The notes below the pieces were generated by a model. The model did no database searches and was not told the origin of the DNA. It saw only the letters and a list, made by a program, of their open reading frames with translations. 64,000 nucleotides of DNA from Haloarcula rubripromontorii. GTDB taxonomy: Archaea > Halobacteriota > Halobacteria > Halobacteriales > Haloarculaceae. The stretch covers positions 352,076 through 416,075 of the forward strand of contig NZ_LIUF01000004.1 in the NCBI RefSeq assembly GCF_001280425.1. Reading direction: 5' to 3'. Below are positions 16,714 through 25,618 of the stretch, piece by piece. Position 1 is the stretch's first letter, and the number at the start of each line of letters is the position of its first letter. The position numbers and the translations under genes are program-made.

Positions 16714-18589
16714 GCACCTGCAGGCGCTTCCCAAAGCGGTCAGGTTGTACGGACACACGCTCACACAGTTGGAGCCTGCTCAGGTACTCGGGATGGTTGA
16801 GCGAACAACTCGTAACTCCGTGCTCACACGACTCCCGCTGGACTTCGACGCGAGATACGACGCAGCAATCCCTCAAACCCTCTCAGTAGCGACCAATCCG
16901 GTCAAAACGGATCTTCGCCTGCTTCGGACAGAACTTTCCGAGACGACCGTCGAGATGTTCCAGCAACGGAGCCGTCGGGCGGCCGACGGTAATCTGACGT
17001 TCCTCAACAAGACCATACAGCTACGGTCGCCAGACCAGCTTAACTGGTTTGACGACCGGTTCGACGACTATCCGTTGCTCTGGCCGCTGAAACTATACGC
17101 GTTCGAGCCGCTTCGATGGGCGTCGCTGGGGTTCAAAGACCCACAGTCGGCCCCGGATAGGGTTGTCGAGGTGTTCGACCAGTGGATACGGGACTGGACC
17201 GATAGTATCGAGATCGGCCAGCCGGGGTACCTCCGAGACGTGTGGACGCCGTGGGCAGTGTCACTCCGCATTCAAACACTCACACGATACCTCGCGTGGC
17301 GAACTGGAGGTCCCCGGAAAGACGTTCCAGAGAGACTCACTGAGGCCCTTACCAAAGAGATATATCGGAATTCGCTCTTCCTTGCAAACCATATCGAAGG
17401 CGATGTCGGGGGGAATCACCTCGTCGAGAACGGGCTCGCACTGCTCATGGGCGGACTCACTTTCCCAGATGCTGATACGTCCTGGGTTTCAGATGGGATC
17501 TCTGTACTTGGCCGTACAGGGGCTGAGCAGTTCCTTTCTGACGGTGGCCACTATGAGCGCTCGCCGATGTATCATGCAATCGTGACAACGAGGTTCGTGA
17601 CAGCGTGCGCCGTACTGGCAGCCAGTAATCGCTCACTCCCAAACTGGCTGACAGCGATGACGAGGCAGGCCGTAGCGTATCTGCGGTACCTCTGTCCCCC
17701 AGACGAACGGCTTCCGCTCTGTAACGACGCCGTGTTCGGTCAGGCGCTTCCGCTTGGCGACTGTTTGGGGTACGCTACTGCCGCCGGATTTGGGTTGGGT
17801 GACCGTCCCGCCCCGGCTCACAATCCAGCGAGCGGGGAGACAGGGTACTACTGGCTCGATACAGACCATGGACGCCTGTTAGTGGACGGCGGCCCGGTCG
17901 GGCCTTCGCATTTACCCGGTCACTCCCACAACGATATGCTGAGTATCTTGCTCTGGGTCGGTGGACAGCGTGTGCTTACCGATACCGGTGTATATGATTA
18001 TGCCAGCAACGACCGCAGACAGTACGTCAGAGGTGTCGCTGGCCACAATACGGTACAGGTCGGCACCACCGAGCCGATAGAGATCGGTGGAAAGTATCTG
18101 ATGGGGGCGCGGACAGAACCGACGGTACAGTACGAGCGGACAGATCCGGCGGCTTTCGGTGGGCACTACGTGACGAACCCACATTCGCCAGCGTCATATC
18201 AACACACCAGGAAAATTGTAGCGGCAGACGACTGGTGGCTTGTCCGCGATACACTCCGCGGGCCTGACACTGAGACCGAGCCATGCATTTCTCGTCTCCA
18301 TTTCCACCCGGATATTGCTGTCACAATCAACGAGTCTGGGACAATACGGGCATCTCACCAGACAGTGGCCGATGACGATCCGCCCTTGCTGAACGTTCAC
18401 CCACTGGGTACAAACGACGTTCGCACTACTACAACCGAATACTTCGCCGAATTTGGCGTCGCTCAGGAGCGACAGACCGTGGAGTTACGAGTCGGTCCGA
18501 AGTCAGGAACAACAGCTCTGGGTTATCTTCTTGCCCCAAGCGGCAGCGATGGGAATAGATATGACTCCTCTATTGAAAGTGAGGAATAA
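16706..18589 (+). CDS. Heparinase II/III-like polysaccharide lyase
   Basis: A 627-residue protein from the ATG at 16706 (MTEHLQALPK). The N-terminal alpha/alpha-toroid region contains GGNHLVENGLALL and GGHYERSPMYHAIV (about 235-305), the second bearing the Tyr and His expected around the active site. The C-terminal beta-sandwich opens with LPGHSHNDMLSILL (about 410-423) and DTGVYDYASNDRRQYVRG, characteristic of the heparinase II/III family. Members cut uronic-acid polysaccharides by beta-elimination, but many polysaccharide-cluster members in bacteria and archaea act during export or maturation. No signal peptide is visible. Coupled to the preceding GT4. Confidence 0.88.
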   Translation: MTEHLQALPKAVRLYGHTLTQLEPAQVLGMVERTTRNSVLTRLPLDFDARYDAAIPQTLSVATNPVKTDLRLLRTELSETTVEMFQQRSRRAADGNLTFLNKTIQLRSPDQLNWFDDRFDDYPLLWPLKLYAFEPLRWASLGFKDPQSAPDRVVEVFDQWIRDWTDSIEIGQPGYLRDVWTPWAVSLRIQTLTRYLAWRTGGPRKDVPERLTEALTKEIYRNSLFLANHIEGDVGGNHLVENGLALLMGGLTFPDADTSWVSDGISVLGRTGAEQFLSDGGHYERSPMYHAIVTTRFVTACAVLAASNRSLPNWLTAMTRQAVAYLRYLCPPDERLPLCNDAVFGQALPLGDCLGYATAAGFGLGDRPAPAHNPASGETGYYWLDTDHGRLLVDGGPVGPSHLPGHSHNDMLSILLWVGGQRVLTDTGVYDYASNDRRQYVRGVAGHNTVQVGTTEPIEIGGKYLMGARTEPTVQYERTDPAAFGGHYVTNPHSPASYQHTRKIVAADDWWLVRDTLRGPDTETEPCISRLHFHPDIAVTINESGTIRASHQTVADDDPPLLNVHPLGTNDVRTTTTEYFAEFGVAQERQTVELRVGPKSGTTALGYLLAPSGSDGNRYDSSIESEE

Positions 18590-18603
18590 TCGCCTGCGGG
18601 CTA

Positions 18604-18634
18604 AAACCGCTACCCCATCGGATAAGGGCGGTTT
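18604..18634. terminator. Inverted repeat between convergent genes
   Basis: Perfect 7 bp arms AAACCGC and GCGGTTT at 18604-18610 and 18628-18634, separated by 17 bp. It sits just after the heparinase-like stop and before the end of the convergent PTS operon, so it may help end transcription. The long loop makes this tentative. Confidence 0.25.
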
Positions 18635-18768
18635 GGACATTGCAGCTGATGGGTAATCCGGCGTTTGGGATTGTAGCCGCAACTCATGGATTATATCCGC
18701 CCGTGCAAGTGGCTCAATCCGCTATGCCGTTCGATGGATCTCCGACGTTGGCGGGGTATAGCTCCGAC

Positions 18769-19203
18769 TCAACTGAACAGACGCTTCAGCCGAGCCACGA
18801 GACTCTTCGAACGATCACCACCACGACGGCGCGGCTGCGTCGAATCGGTACTCGTGGACTCGGAGCCATCGACATCGGACCCAGTGTCCGATGCGTCGCC
18901 GTCAGCAGCCGCAATCGCATCAGCGATCATGCCTTCGGCGTCGTTAACAGCGTCTTTGACTGTGCCTTTAATTAGCGGAATACCGCCGAACCGGTCCTGA
19001 CTGACCGACGTGTCCGAGGCGATGATGGCGGCGTCGGCGGACTCGATATCCGAGTCGGAGAGCTCGTTCTCCGCACCCATCGCGCCCTGTACTTCTACCT
19101 TGATATCGTGCCCCTGTTCTTCGGCTGTCTGTTCGAGGTTCTCCGCTGCCATTTGACTGTGTGCAATCCCAGTCGGGCAGGAGGTGACTGCGACGAGTTT
19201 CAT
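18769..19203 (-). CDS. ptfB: PTS fructose-type EIIB component
   Basis: A 144-residue EIIB protein. The phosphocysteine is Cys9 in TSCPTGIAHSQMAAE, the classical fructose-family EIIB signature; it accepts phosphate from EIIA and passes it to the sugar during transport. The catalytic domain ends near residue 100. The remaining 45 residues are a low-complexity acidic linker followed by a basic tail (PRRRGGDRSKSLVARLKRLFS), which is not needed for the fold and is unusual. Last gene of the leftward PTS operon, overlapping ptsI by 4 bp (ATGA). Confidence 0.92.
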   Translation of the reverse strand: MKLVAVTSCPTGIAHSQMAAENLEQTAEEQGHDIKVEVQGAMGAENELSDSDIESADAAIIASDTSVSQDRFGGIPLIKGTVKDAVNDAEGMIADAIAAADGDASDTGSDVDGSESTSTDSTQPRRRGGDRSKSLVARLKRLFS

Positions 19204-20885
19204 GTGTCTAATGTGGTATGGACTTCGCTTCGTGTTGCGGCGAGTCGGGCGCGGTCCGCACGCTCACTCGCGGTGTTGTACTCGGTGTCGCGGACGGCCG
19301 TCTTGACCTCCGGAATCGTCACGGCGCTCATGCTGAGTTCGTCAAGGCCGAGACCGACAAGCAGCTCGGTCAAATCGGGGTCGCCAGCCATCTCGCCACA
19401 CATTCCGACCCAGGCGTCCTCAGCGTGAGCTGCAGTAACTGTCTGATGGATTGCCCGGAGGACGCCCGGATGAGTGGGGTCGTGCAGGTCGCCGACGCGC
19501 TCGTTCTCGCGGTCGGCGGCCATCACGTACTGCGTCAGGTCGTTCGTTCCGAGAGAGAGGAAATCGACTCGCGCCGCGAGTTCGCCGGCCATGAAGGCGG
19601 CGCTCGGTGTTTCTATCATGACGCCGACTTCGACATCAACGGCGTCGGCGTCGCACTCTTCAATATCAGCCGCTGCTGTGTCCAGCGCGTCGAGTGCAGC
19701 GTCGAGTTCGGTAACCGTAGCGACCATCGGAAACATGATGGCGAGGTCCCCAGCGCCGTCCGAAGCAGCACGCAGGAGTGCACGGAGTTGCGTGGCGAAA
19801 AGGTCCGAATCCGGGTCAAGCGAGCGCCGGATGCCGCGCTCGCCGAGGAAGGGGTTCTCCTCGTCTGGCTGGTCGAGATACGGAATCTGCTTGTCGCCAC
19901 CGATATCCAGCGTCCGGACGACAACGCGACCATCCGGGAACATATCGAGTGTCTCACGGATAGCCTCGTACTGCTCGTCTTCCGACGGCGGTGTCTCCCG
20001 GTCGAGGAAGAGAAACTCGGTCCGGTAGAGCCCAACGCCGTCAGCCCCTCGGTCTACTGTGGGCTTTAGTTCCGCCGGCTGGCCGATATTTGCCGCCACT
20101 TCGACGTGTCGCCCGTCAGTGGTTTCGACAGACGCATCGACGACAGCGGCTCCCGAGTCGCTTGCCGCGGCCGCTCGCTCGGAGTCGTCAGGGGCGACCA
20201 GCACCTCACCGCTGTCGCCGTCGATCACGACCGCTGTGCCATCTTCGACGGTGTCGAGTGCTTCCCCGACACCGACAACGGCCGGCAGGGCCAGCGAGCG
20301 GGCGAAAATCGACGCGTGAGATGTTCGTCCCCCTGTAACTGTAGCGAAGCCGGCGACGCGTTCCGGGTCGAGTTGTGCCGTGTCACTCGGTGTCAGCCGC
20401 TCGGCGAGGACGACACTGCCGTCGGGCAAGTCTCCGAGATCGACCCGTTCCCCGTCCGTCAACAGACGGAGAAGTCGGTCACGGACGTCTCGAAGGTCGT
20501 CCGCACGCTCGGCCATTCGGCCGTCCATCCCCTCGAACTGCTCGATGTGGTCGCCAAACGCGGCGTCCACGGCGTTCGGGGCGGGGTGCCCCTCGCCGAT
20601 CATCGTCTCGACGGCCTCCTCGATAGTCGGGTCTTCGAGGAACTGGATATGCGCGTCGAACACTGCGGCTTCGTCTTCGCCAACGCGTTCGGCAGTCGCT
20701 TCGCGCTCGGACTCTAGTTCGGCGCGGGCGGTGTCGACGGCGTCAGCGAACCGCTGGCTCTCTGGCTCGGGTTCGACTTCCACGTCGTCCGGATCCGGGA
20801 GCGAGATGTCGCGGCCGTACCAGACAACCGTTCCGACCCCGGAGCGCGGCGTGGCACCGGTCCCGTGGAGTGTGCGTTCAGCCAT
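19200..20885 (-). CDS. ptsI: Phosphoenolpyruvate-protein phosphotransferase (PTS Enzyme I)
   Basis: A 561-residue Enzyme I, which takes phosphate from phosphoenolpyruvate and gives it to HPr. The active His is His190 in GGRTSHASIFARSLALPAVVG-type context (the run GRTSHASIFARSL). The PEP-binding half shows GVGLYRTEFLFLDRE, IMFPMVAT, GVMIETPSAAF, FLSLGTNDLTQY and GMCGEMAGDP, all canonical. Length is normal. It overlaps ptsH by 8 bp and ptfB by 4 bp, fitting a tightly coupled operon. All key residues appear intact. Confidence 0.96.
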   Translation of the reverse strand: MAERTLHGTGATPRSGVGTVVWYGRDISLPDPDDVEVEPEPESQRFADAVDTARAELESEREATAERVGEDEAAVFDAHIQFLEDPTIEEAVETMIGEGHPAPNAVDAAFGDHIEQFEGMDGRMAERADDLRDVRDRLLRLLTDGERVDLGDLPDGSVVLAERLTPSDTAQLDPERVAGFATVTGGRTSHASIFARSLALPAVVGVGEALDTVEDGTAVVIDGDSGEVLVAPDDSERAAAASDSGAAVVDASVETTDGRHVEVAANIGQPAELKPTVDRGADGVGLYRTEFLFLDRETPPSEDEQYEAIRETLDMFPDGRVVVRTLDIGGDKQIPYLDQPDEENPFLGERGIRRSLDPDSDLFATQLRALLRAASDGAGDLAIMFPMVATVTELDAALDALDTAAADIEECDADAVDVEVGVMIETPSAAFMAGELAARVDFLSLGTNDLTQYVMAADRENERVGDLHDPTHPGVLRAIHQTVTAAHAEDAWVGMCGEMAGDPDLTELLVGLGLDELSMSAVTIPEVKTAVRDTEYNTASERADRARLAATRSEVHTTLDT

Positions 20886-21165
20886 CGTCAGTGTCCAGTT
20901 CTCCTTCTGGTGTTGTTAGTATTCGCTCCAGTTCGTCGAGTACGGCTTCGGCGTCCGGGCCGTCGGCGACCAGTTTGATGTCGTCGCCCTGTCCGACACC
21001 GAGGCTGGTGACGGCGATCATACTCGCCGCCTGGACGAGGTCACCATCCGGACGCCCAGCCGAGACCTCTGCCTCGTGGTCGTTGACGGCCTGGACGAAC
21101 GCTGACGCCGGCCGGGCGTGCAGGCCCGCTTCCGGGACAATCGTCACGGTGCGTTCGACGGTCAT
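20878..21165 (-). CDS. ptsH: Phosphocarrier protein HPr
   Basis: A 95-residue HPr with the active-site His at residue 16 in PEAGLHARPASAFVQAV. It relays phosphate from Enzyme I to EIIA of the fructose PTS. The Ser in the regulatory-site region of bacterial HPr is not obviously preserved as in Gram-positive HPr, and no HPr kinase gene is seen. It overlaps both neighbours (ATGA with ptfA, 8 bp with ptsI). The family is well known in haloarchaeal fructose PTS operons, where it is often called ptsH1. Confidence 0.95.
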   Translation of the reverse strand: MTVERTVTIVPEAGLHARPASAFVQAVNDHEAEVSAGRPDGDLVQAASMIAVTSLGVGQGDDIKLVADGPDAEAVLDELERILTTPEGELDTDDG

Positions 21166-21638
21166 GCGATGGCCTCCCGGAGCACGTCCTGGACGGTCGC
21201 TTCGTCCTCCGCCGCGTGGAGCCGGTCCCGAACGTCGTCGTGCATCAGGGCCCGGGAGAGGGAGCTGAGGATGTCGAGGTGCTCCTCGCCACCGGCCTCC
21301 GGGACGAGAATCATGAACACGAGCGTTGCCGGCTCGCCGTCCATGGAGCCGAAGTCGACGCCCGCCTCGGAACGGACGAACGCGAGCGACGGGCGGTTTA
21401 CGGCGTCGGTCTTCGCGTGCGGGATGCCGATGCCCATGCCGACGCCGGTCGTGGTCTCCGATTCGCGTTCCAGCAGCGCGTCGAGTGCTCGCTCGCGGTC
21501 CTCGACCCTTTCGGCGTCAACCAGCAGGTCGAGCAGGTATTCGATGCAGGCTTCCTTCTCGGCGGGTGGTTCGGACAGCGAGATGTGGTTCGCCGGAATC
21601 AGCTCGTCGATGTCATCCGTTGAGATTGTGTCTGTCAT
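21162..21638 (-). CDS. ptfA: PTS fructose-type EIIA component
   Basis: A 158-residue EIIA of the fructose/mannitol family from the ATG at 21638 (MTDTISTDDID). The phosphorylated His is in GMGIGIPHAKTD (about His74). I prefer this start to the upstream ATG at 21674, which would overlap ptfC by 23 bp and adds a non-conserved leader. It hands phosphate from HPr to EIIB. Gene order ptfC-ptfA-ptsH-ptsI-ptfB matches the known haloarchaeal fructose PTS arrangement. Confidence 0.93.
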   Translation of the reverse strand: MTDTISTDDIDELIPANHISLSEPPAEKEACIEYLLDLLVDAERVEDRERALDALLERESETTTGVGMGIGIPHAKTDAVNRPSLAFVRSEAGVDFGSMDGEPATLVFMILVPEAGGEEHLDILSSLSRALMHDDVRDRLHAAEDEATVQDVLREAIA

Positions 21639-21651
21639 TGGTGTACTGTGG

Positions 21652-22791
21652 TTAGTCGTTGGTCGGTTGTGCACTGGTCGTTTCCTTGCCAGTGTCGACG
21701 CGGTCCTCGAAGTCCGGTTTGATAACCGTCGCGATGACGGCCGTCACGAGCGAACCCAGCAGAATGCTGCCTATGAACGCGAGCGGCTGATTTGACAGCA
21801 GGACGACGAAGATGCCGCCGTGGGGAGCGGGCATCGTGACGCCGAGGGCCATCGAGGTCGCGCCGCCGACCGCGCTGCCGGCGACGATAGCCGGAATAAC
21901 GCGGAGCGGGTCCGCGGCCGCGTAGGGGATCGCACCCTCAGTGATGAACGATAGGCCGAGCACGATACCGCTTTTCCCGTTCTCGTACATTTCGGCCGCG
22001 TACTTGTGCGGGGCAATAAAATTCGAGAGCGCGAGGCCAATCGGCGGAATCATCCCGCCGATCATTACCGCAGCCATCGGCGCGTAGATCTCTTCGGTGA
22101 TGAGTCCGGTCGCGAACACGTACGCGACCTTGTTTACCGGGCCACCCATGTCGAAGGCCATCATCCCGCCGAGGATGAGGCCGACGACGATAGCCTGACC
22201 GCCCTGCATCGACTGCAGGAACGAGGTCAGAGCCTCGTTCGCGAGCGCGACAGGAACGCCAAGCACGAAGAGCATGATTGGCGTCAGCACCGCCATCGTC
22301 GCGACGGGGATGAGCAACACGGGCATCATCGGCTGGATGAACTCGGGAACGTCGAGATTCTTGAAGAAGCGCGCGACGTACCCGGCCAGCAGTCCAGCGA
22401 CGATTGCGCCGAGATAGCCGGCACCGGCTTCGCCGCCGGAGATGCCGATTACTGTCGCCGCTTCGGCGACGACGTTCCCTTGCTGGAGGATGTATGCCAG
22501 CAGGAATCCTGGAGCAAGTCCCGGACGGTCGGCGATGGCGTACGCGATGTACCCGCCGAGAATTGGAACCATAATCGTCAGCCCGGCCACGCCAATCTGT
22601 GCGAGGAACCAGCCTGCCGAGCCGGTGTTCCCGAACACTGCCTGTGTGTCCCCTATCGCGTACGCGACCGCGAGGAAAATCCCCCCGATAGTCACGAAAG
22701 GAATCATGAACGATACGCCCGTCATCAGGTCCTCCTTGACGGAGGTCACGTGAGCGCGAAGCGCACTCTCAGCCCGGTCTTGATCTGTCAT
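21652..22791 (-). CDS. ptfC: PTS fructose-type EIIC membrane permease
   Basis: A multi-pass EIIC permease of about 379 residues with at least eight hydrophobic helices. Family stretches include MTGVSFMIPFVTIGGIF, GPVNKVAYVFATGLI, SFITEGAIPYAAADP and MPAPHGGIFVVLLSN, which line the sugar site in fructose-family EIIC. It imports fructose while EIIB phosphorylates it. Start at 22791 (MTDQDRAES) is favoured because the TATA-like box at about 22824-22832 places transcription start near 22800; the ATG at 22803 adds four residues. First gene of the PTS operon. No phosphofructokinase or GlpR-type gene is seen next to it. Confidence 0.93.
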   Translation of the reverse strand: MTDQDRAESALRAHVTSVKEDLMTGVSFMIPFVTIGGIFLAVAYAIGDTQAVFGNTGSAGWFLAQIGVAGLTIMVPILGGYIAYAIADRPGLAPGFLLAYILQQGNVVAEAATVIGISGGEAGAGYLGAIVAGLLAGYVARFFKNLDVPEFIQPMMPVLLIPVATMAVLTPIMLFVLGVPVALANEALTSFLQSMQGGQAIVVGLILGGMMAFDMGGPVNKVAYVFATGLITEEIYAPMAAVMIGGMIPPIGLALSNFIAPHKYAAEMYENGKSGIVLGLSFITEGAIPYAAADPLRVIPAIVAGSAVGGATSMALGVTMPAPHGGIFVVLLSNQPLAFIGSILLGSLVTAVIATVIKPDFEDRVDTGKETTSAQPTND

Positions 22792-22823
22792 GGTCAACGA
22801 CATCGACAGCTACGCCGATTGCA

Positions 22824-22851
22824 TAATATAAATGTACACGTTTGAGCGTGT
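22824..22851 (-). promoter_or_regulatory. Probable ptfC promoter with upstream inverted repeat
   Basis: On the minus strand an AT-rich TATA-like box (about 22824-22832) lies roughly 25 bp before the likely transcript start. Directly upstream is an inverted repeat ACACG-N6-CGTGT at 22836-22851. A site abutting the upstream edge of the TATA box is a typical position for an archaeal activator, fitting substrate-inducible control of the fructose PTS. The binding protein is unknown. Confidence 0.45.
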
Positions 22852-23035
22852 TATTTACCGAAACTGCTCGATATATGGATATCGGCGATTGTTTCTGAAC
22901 GGAAATAGGTCCGGGAGCCCTATTAAATAACAGGCATATGTTTGTTAGCCACTTCCATCTATTAGGGTGAATGTCTGGATGATCGGTGCCACGCGCGCCA
23001 TAGTACTTATGCCCGTAACCCGCTCACACCGAAAC

Positions 23036-24994
23036 ATGGGTTCACGCTCGGTATCTGGGGAAGTGGCGACCGTCACCGTCGAAAAGATAGGGGGCATCGA
23101 CGAGACGACAGTCGAGGTCCCGCCAGGGGTGACGGTGCTCCAGGGCCGTAACGCGACGAATCGGACCTCGTTCCTGCAGGCGGTGATGGCCGCTCACGGG
23201 AGCGAGTGGGCAAGCGTCAAAGGTGACGCTGATCAGGGGCACATCGAGTTCTCACTGGGCGGAGAGCCGTACACCCGAACACTGACCAGAACCGACGACG
23301 GGGTTGTCGGGTCGGGCCTCGGGCTTCTCACGGACCCGACTGTTGCGGACCTGTTCGCGTTCCTACTCGAAGACAACGAGGCCAGGCGGGCTGTCGAACG
23401 GGGTGATGACCTCCGGGAGATCATCATGCGACCCGTCGACGTGGCGTCTATCCACCGACAGATACGTGCAGCCGAGCAGCGCAAAGAAGAGATCGACGAG
23501 GAACTCGATCGTATCGCGTCGCTCAAGCGTGAGCTTCCCGACTTGGAGCGCCAACGGGCTGATCTCCGCGAGGAAATTGCCGAGACGAGAGACGAACTCC
23601 AGCGCGTCGAAGAACGCATCGACGAGCGGGATGTCGATTTCCAGACGACACAGGAAAACAGGGACGAACTCGAGACGGCTCTCGATGAGCTACAGGCGAC
23701 TCGGTCCGAACTGAAACGCGTCCGCGAGGATATTCAGTCAGAACAGGAGAGCATTGCGGCGTTACGCGACGAGCGAGGAAACCTCGCAGTCGAACGGTCC
23801 GGGCTCCCAGACGCACCAGATGACCGACTCGAATCGCTGGAATCAGACATCGAACGACTGCGAGAACGGGAGCGTGAACTCTCAGAGTACACCACCCGAC
23901 TACAGAATGTCATTGAGTTCAACGAAGAACTGCTATCGGGCGAACATCATGAAATAACGGATGCCATCGACGCAAAGCCCGAGAGCGTCGGTGACATCAC
24001 GGAACAGTTGTACAAGGGATCAAAGACGACCTGCTGGACCTGTGGCTCGCGAGTAAAGCCGGCCCGTATCGAGTCGACGCTCCAGAGTATGCGTGACCAT
24101 CTTCAGGAGACAGTCGGGGAGATAGACGATATCGAAGACGACCTCGACGGACTAACCGACCAGCGTGACGAAATTGCTGAGACGCGCGCGCGGGCACAAA
24201 AGCTGGACGAGACAATTACGGAGGTCGACACCGAAATCGAGCGCCGGCAGTCGGACGTAGCGGACCTCCGGGAGCGACGCGACAACCTCTCGGCCCGCGT
24301 CGAGGAACTGGAGGCCCGGGTGACCACGCTCCGGACGGAAGAGTTCGACGAAGTGCTGGACCTCCACACGGAGGCAAACGAACTGGAGCTAGAACTTGAC
24401 CGACTCGAATCCGAACGAGATACGATAAGCGAAGAGATCGCCGACATCGAGTCAGAAATCCGCCGGAATGACGAACTGGCCGACCGACGGGAAGAAGTAG
24501 TCGACGAGCTGATCGACCTTCGGTCACGTATCGACCGCCTCGAAGCCGAGGCGACTGACCAGTTCAACGAGAAGATGGACGACTTGCTCGACATTCTCGG
24601 TTACGGCAACATTGAACGGATCTGGATCGAACGGACGGACACACCAGATGACCCGGTCCATACCAGCGACGACGGCGTCACGGGGTCGACGTTCACCCTC
24701 CACGTCGTCAGGAGCACCGACGGCGGGACGGTGTACGAGGACACGGTCGGCCACCTGAGCGAGAGCGAGCGGGAGGTGACCGGGCTTGTGTTCGCGCTCG
24801 CCGGCTACCTCGTCCACGACGTGTACGAGGAGGTCCCGTTCATGCTGCTTGACTCGCTGGAGGCAATCGACGCGGACCGCATCGCCGCCCTTGTAGAGTA
24901 CTTCGCGGAGTTCCCCACCTACCTCGTCGTCGCGTTGCTCCCCGAGGACGCACAAGCACTCCCCGAGAAGTACACCCGGATTACCGACATCTGA
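23036..24994 (+). CDS. Archaea-specific SMC-related protein
   Basis: A 652-residue SMC/Rad50-like coiled-coil ATPase-type protein, starting at the ATG at 23036. The N-terminal nucleotide-site region reads LQGRNATNRTSFLQAV (about 36-51): the Walker A lysine position holds Arg. Two long coiled coils (about 140-310 and 350-520) flank a hook region with CWTCGSRV (about 331-338), like a zinc hook with one CxxC. The C-terminal part has the ABC-type signature HLSESEREVTGLVFALAG (about 573) and Walker B-like FMLLDSLEAID (about 602). A TATA-like TACTTA about 25 bp upstream suggests a leaderless message. It converges on the RdfA-like gene, a pairing known in haloarchaea and linked to cell shape. Confidence 0.87.
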   Translation: MGSRSVSGEVATVTVEKIGGIDETTVEVPPGVTVLQGRNATNRTSFLQAVMAAHGSEWASVKGDADQGHIEFSLGGEPYTRTLTRTDDGVVGSGLGLLTDPTVADLFAFLLEDNEARRAVERGDDLREIIMRPVDVASIHRQIRAAEQRKEEIDEELDRIASLKRELPDLERQRADLREEIAETRDELQRVEERIDERDVDFQTTQENRDELETALDELQATRSELKRVREDIQSEQESIAALRDERGNLAVERSGLPDAPDDRLESLESDIERLRERERELSEYTTRLQNVIEFNEELLSGEHHEITDAIDAKPESVGDITEQLYKGSKTTCWTCGSRVKPARIESTLQSMRDHLQETVGEIDDIEDDLDGLTDQRDEIAETRARAQKLDETITEVDTEIERRQSDVADLRERRDNLSARVEELEARVTTLRTEEFDEVLDLHTEANELELELDRLESERDTISEEIADIESEIRRNDELADRREEVVDELIDLRSRIDRLEAEATDQFNEKMDDLLDILGYGNIERIWIERTDTPDDPVHTSDDGVTGSTFTLHVVRSTDGGTVYEDTVGHLSESEREVTGLVFALAGYLVHDVYEEVPFMLLDSLEAIDADRIAALVEYFAEFPTYLVVALLPEDAQALPEKYTRITDI

Positions 24995-25021
24995 GGGAGT
25001 AGGGACAGACCACGCGGGACG

Positions 25022-25618
25022 CTACCGGCAGTTACAGCCGCCGCGGTCAAGGAGGTCGCTGATGCTGTGGCGCGTCCCGCAGTCCTGACAGCGGATGTCG
25101 ATGCTGACGAACACGCGGTACTCGCCGACAGTGAGCGTGTCGGCGGCCTGCAGTCGGTCGACGGTGTCCCGGACAATTGTCTCGACCCGGCTGCGGAGGC
25201 GGTCGATGGTGTCGCGTTCCCGCTCTACCTGGTCGGTCCCGCGGTCGGGGTCGTAGCTCGCCCCGCGAACCTCCGTCAAGTAGTAGCGAATCGCCTGGTA
25301 GGTGACGAACTCGTCTTCCAGCCGCTCGACGTCGATACCGGCCCGTTCGAGTCGGTTCCGGGCCTCGACACGCTTGCCCGCGCTGACATCTTCGGCCGTC
25401 AGGAGGCGGTAGAAGTTCGCCGGCTCGCCGTCGACCACGTCCATCCCCGCGTCGCGTATCGCGGCCACGAGCAGGGCTCGGTTGAACCGGTCAGCGAGGT
25501 CACGGAGGCTCTGGCGCTCCTGACCGTCCCCGAGCCAGGCCCGTTCCAGCTCCGAACCCATCGACTCCAGACCGTACGTTTCGATTAGTCGTCCGACTTT
25601 GGACTGCGCCGACCCCAT
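25022..25618 (-). CDS. rdfA: RdfA-like rod-determining factor
   Basis: A 198-residue protein from the ATG at 25618 (MGSAQSKVGRLIETYGL). Features of the haloarchaeal RdfA family are the N-terminal KVGRLIETYGL, SLRDLADRFNRALL, the central NFYRLLTAEDVSAGKRVEARNRL, DFVTYQAIR-type stretch (EFVTYQAIRYYL) and a C-terminal zinc-ribbon-like end with CQDCG and CNC. Members are reported to control the rod versus disk shape choice in Haloferax. It ends 27 bp from the stop of the SMC-related gene. An upstream in-frame ATG at 25693 adds a basic extension that is not family-like. Confidence 0.8.
   Translation of the reverse strand: MGSAQSKVGRLIETYGLESMGSELERAWLGDGQERQSLRDLADRFNRALLVAAIRDAGMDVVDGEPANFYRLLTAEDVSAGKRVEARNRLERAGIDVERLEDEFVTYQAIRYYLTEVRGASYDPDRGTDQVERERDTIDRLRSRVETIVRDTVDRLQAADTLTVGEYRVFVSIDIRCQDCGTRHSISDLLDRGGCNCR

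Noticed and set aside
19218-20069. 283-residue ORF antisense to ptsI
   Set aside because: Shadow of ptsI, which has all catalytic motifs.
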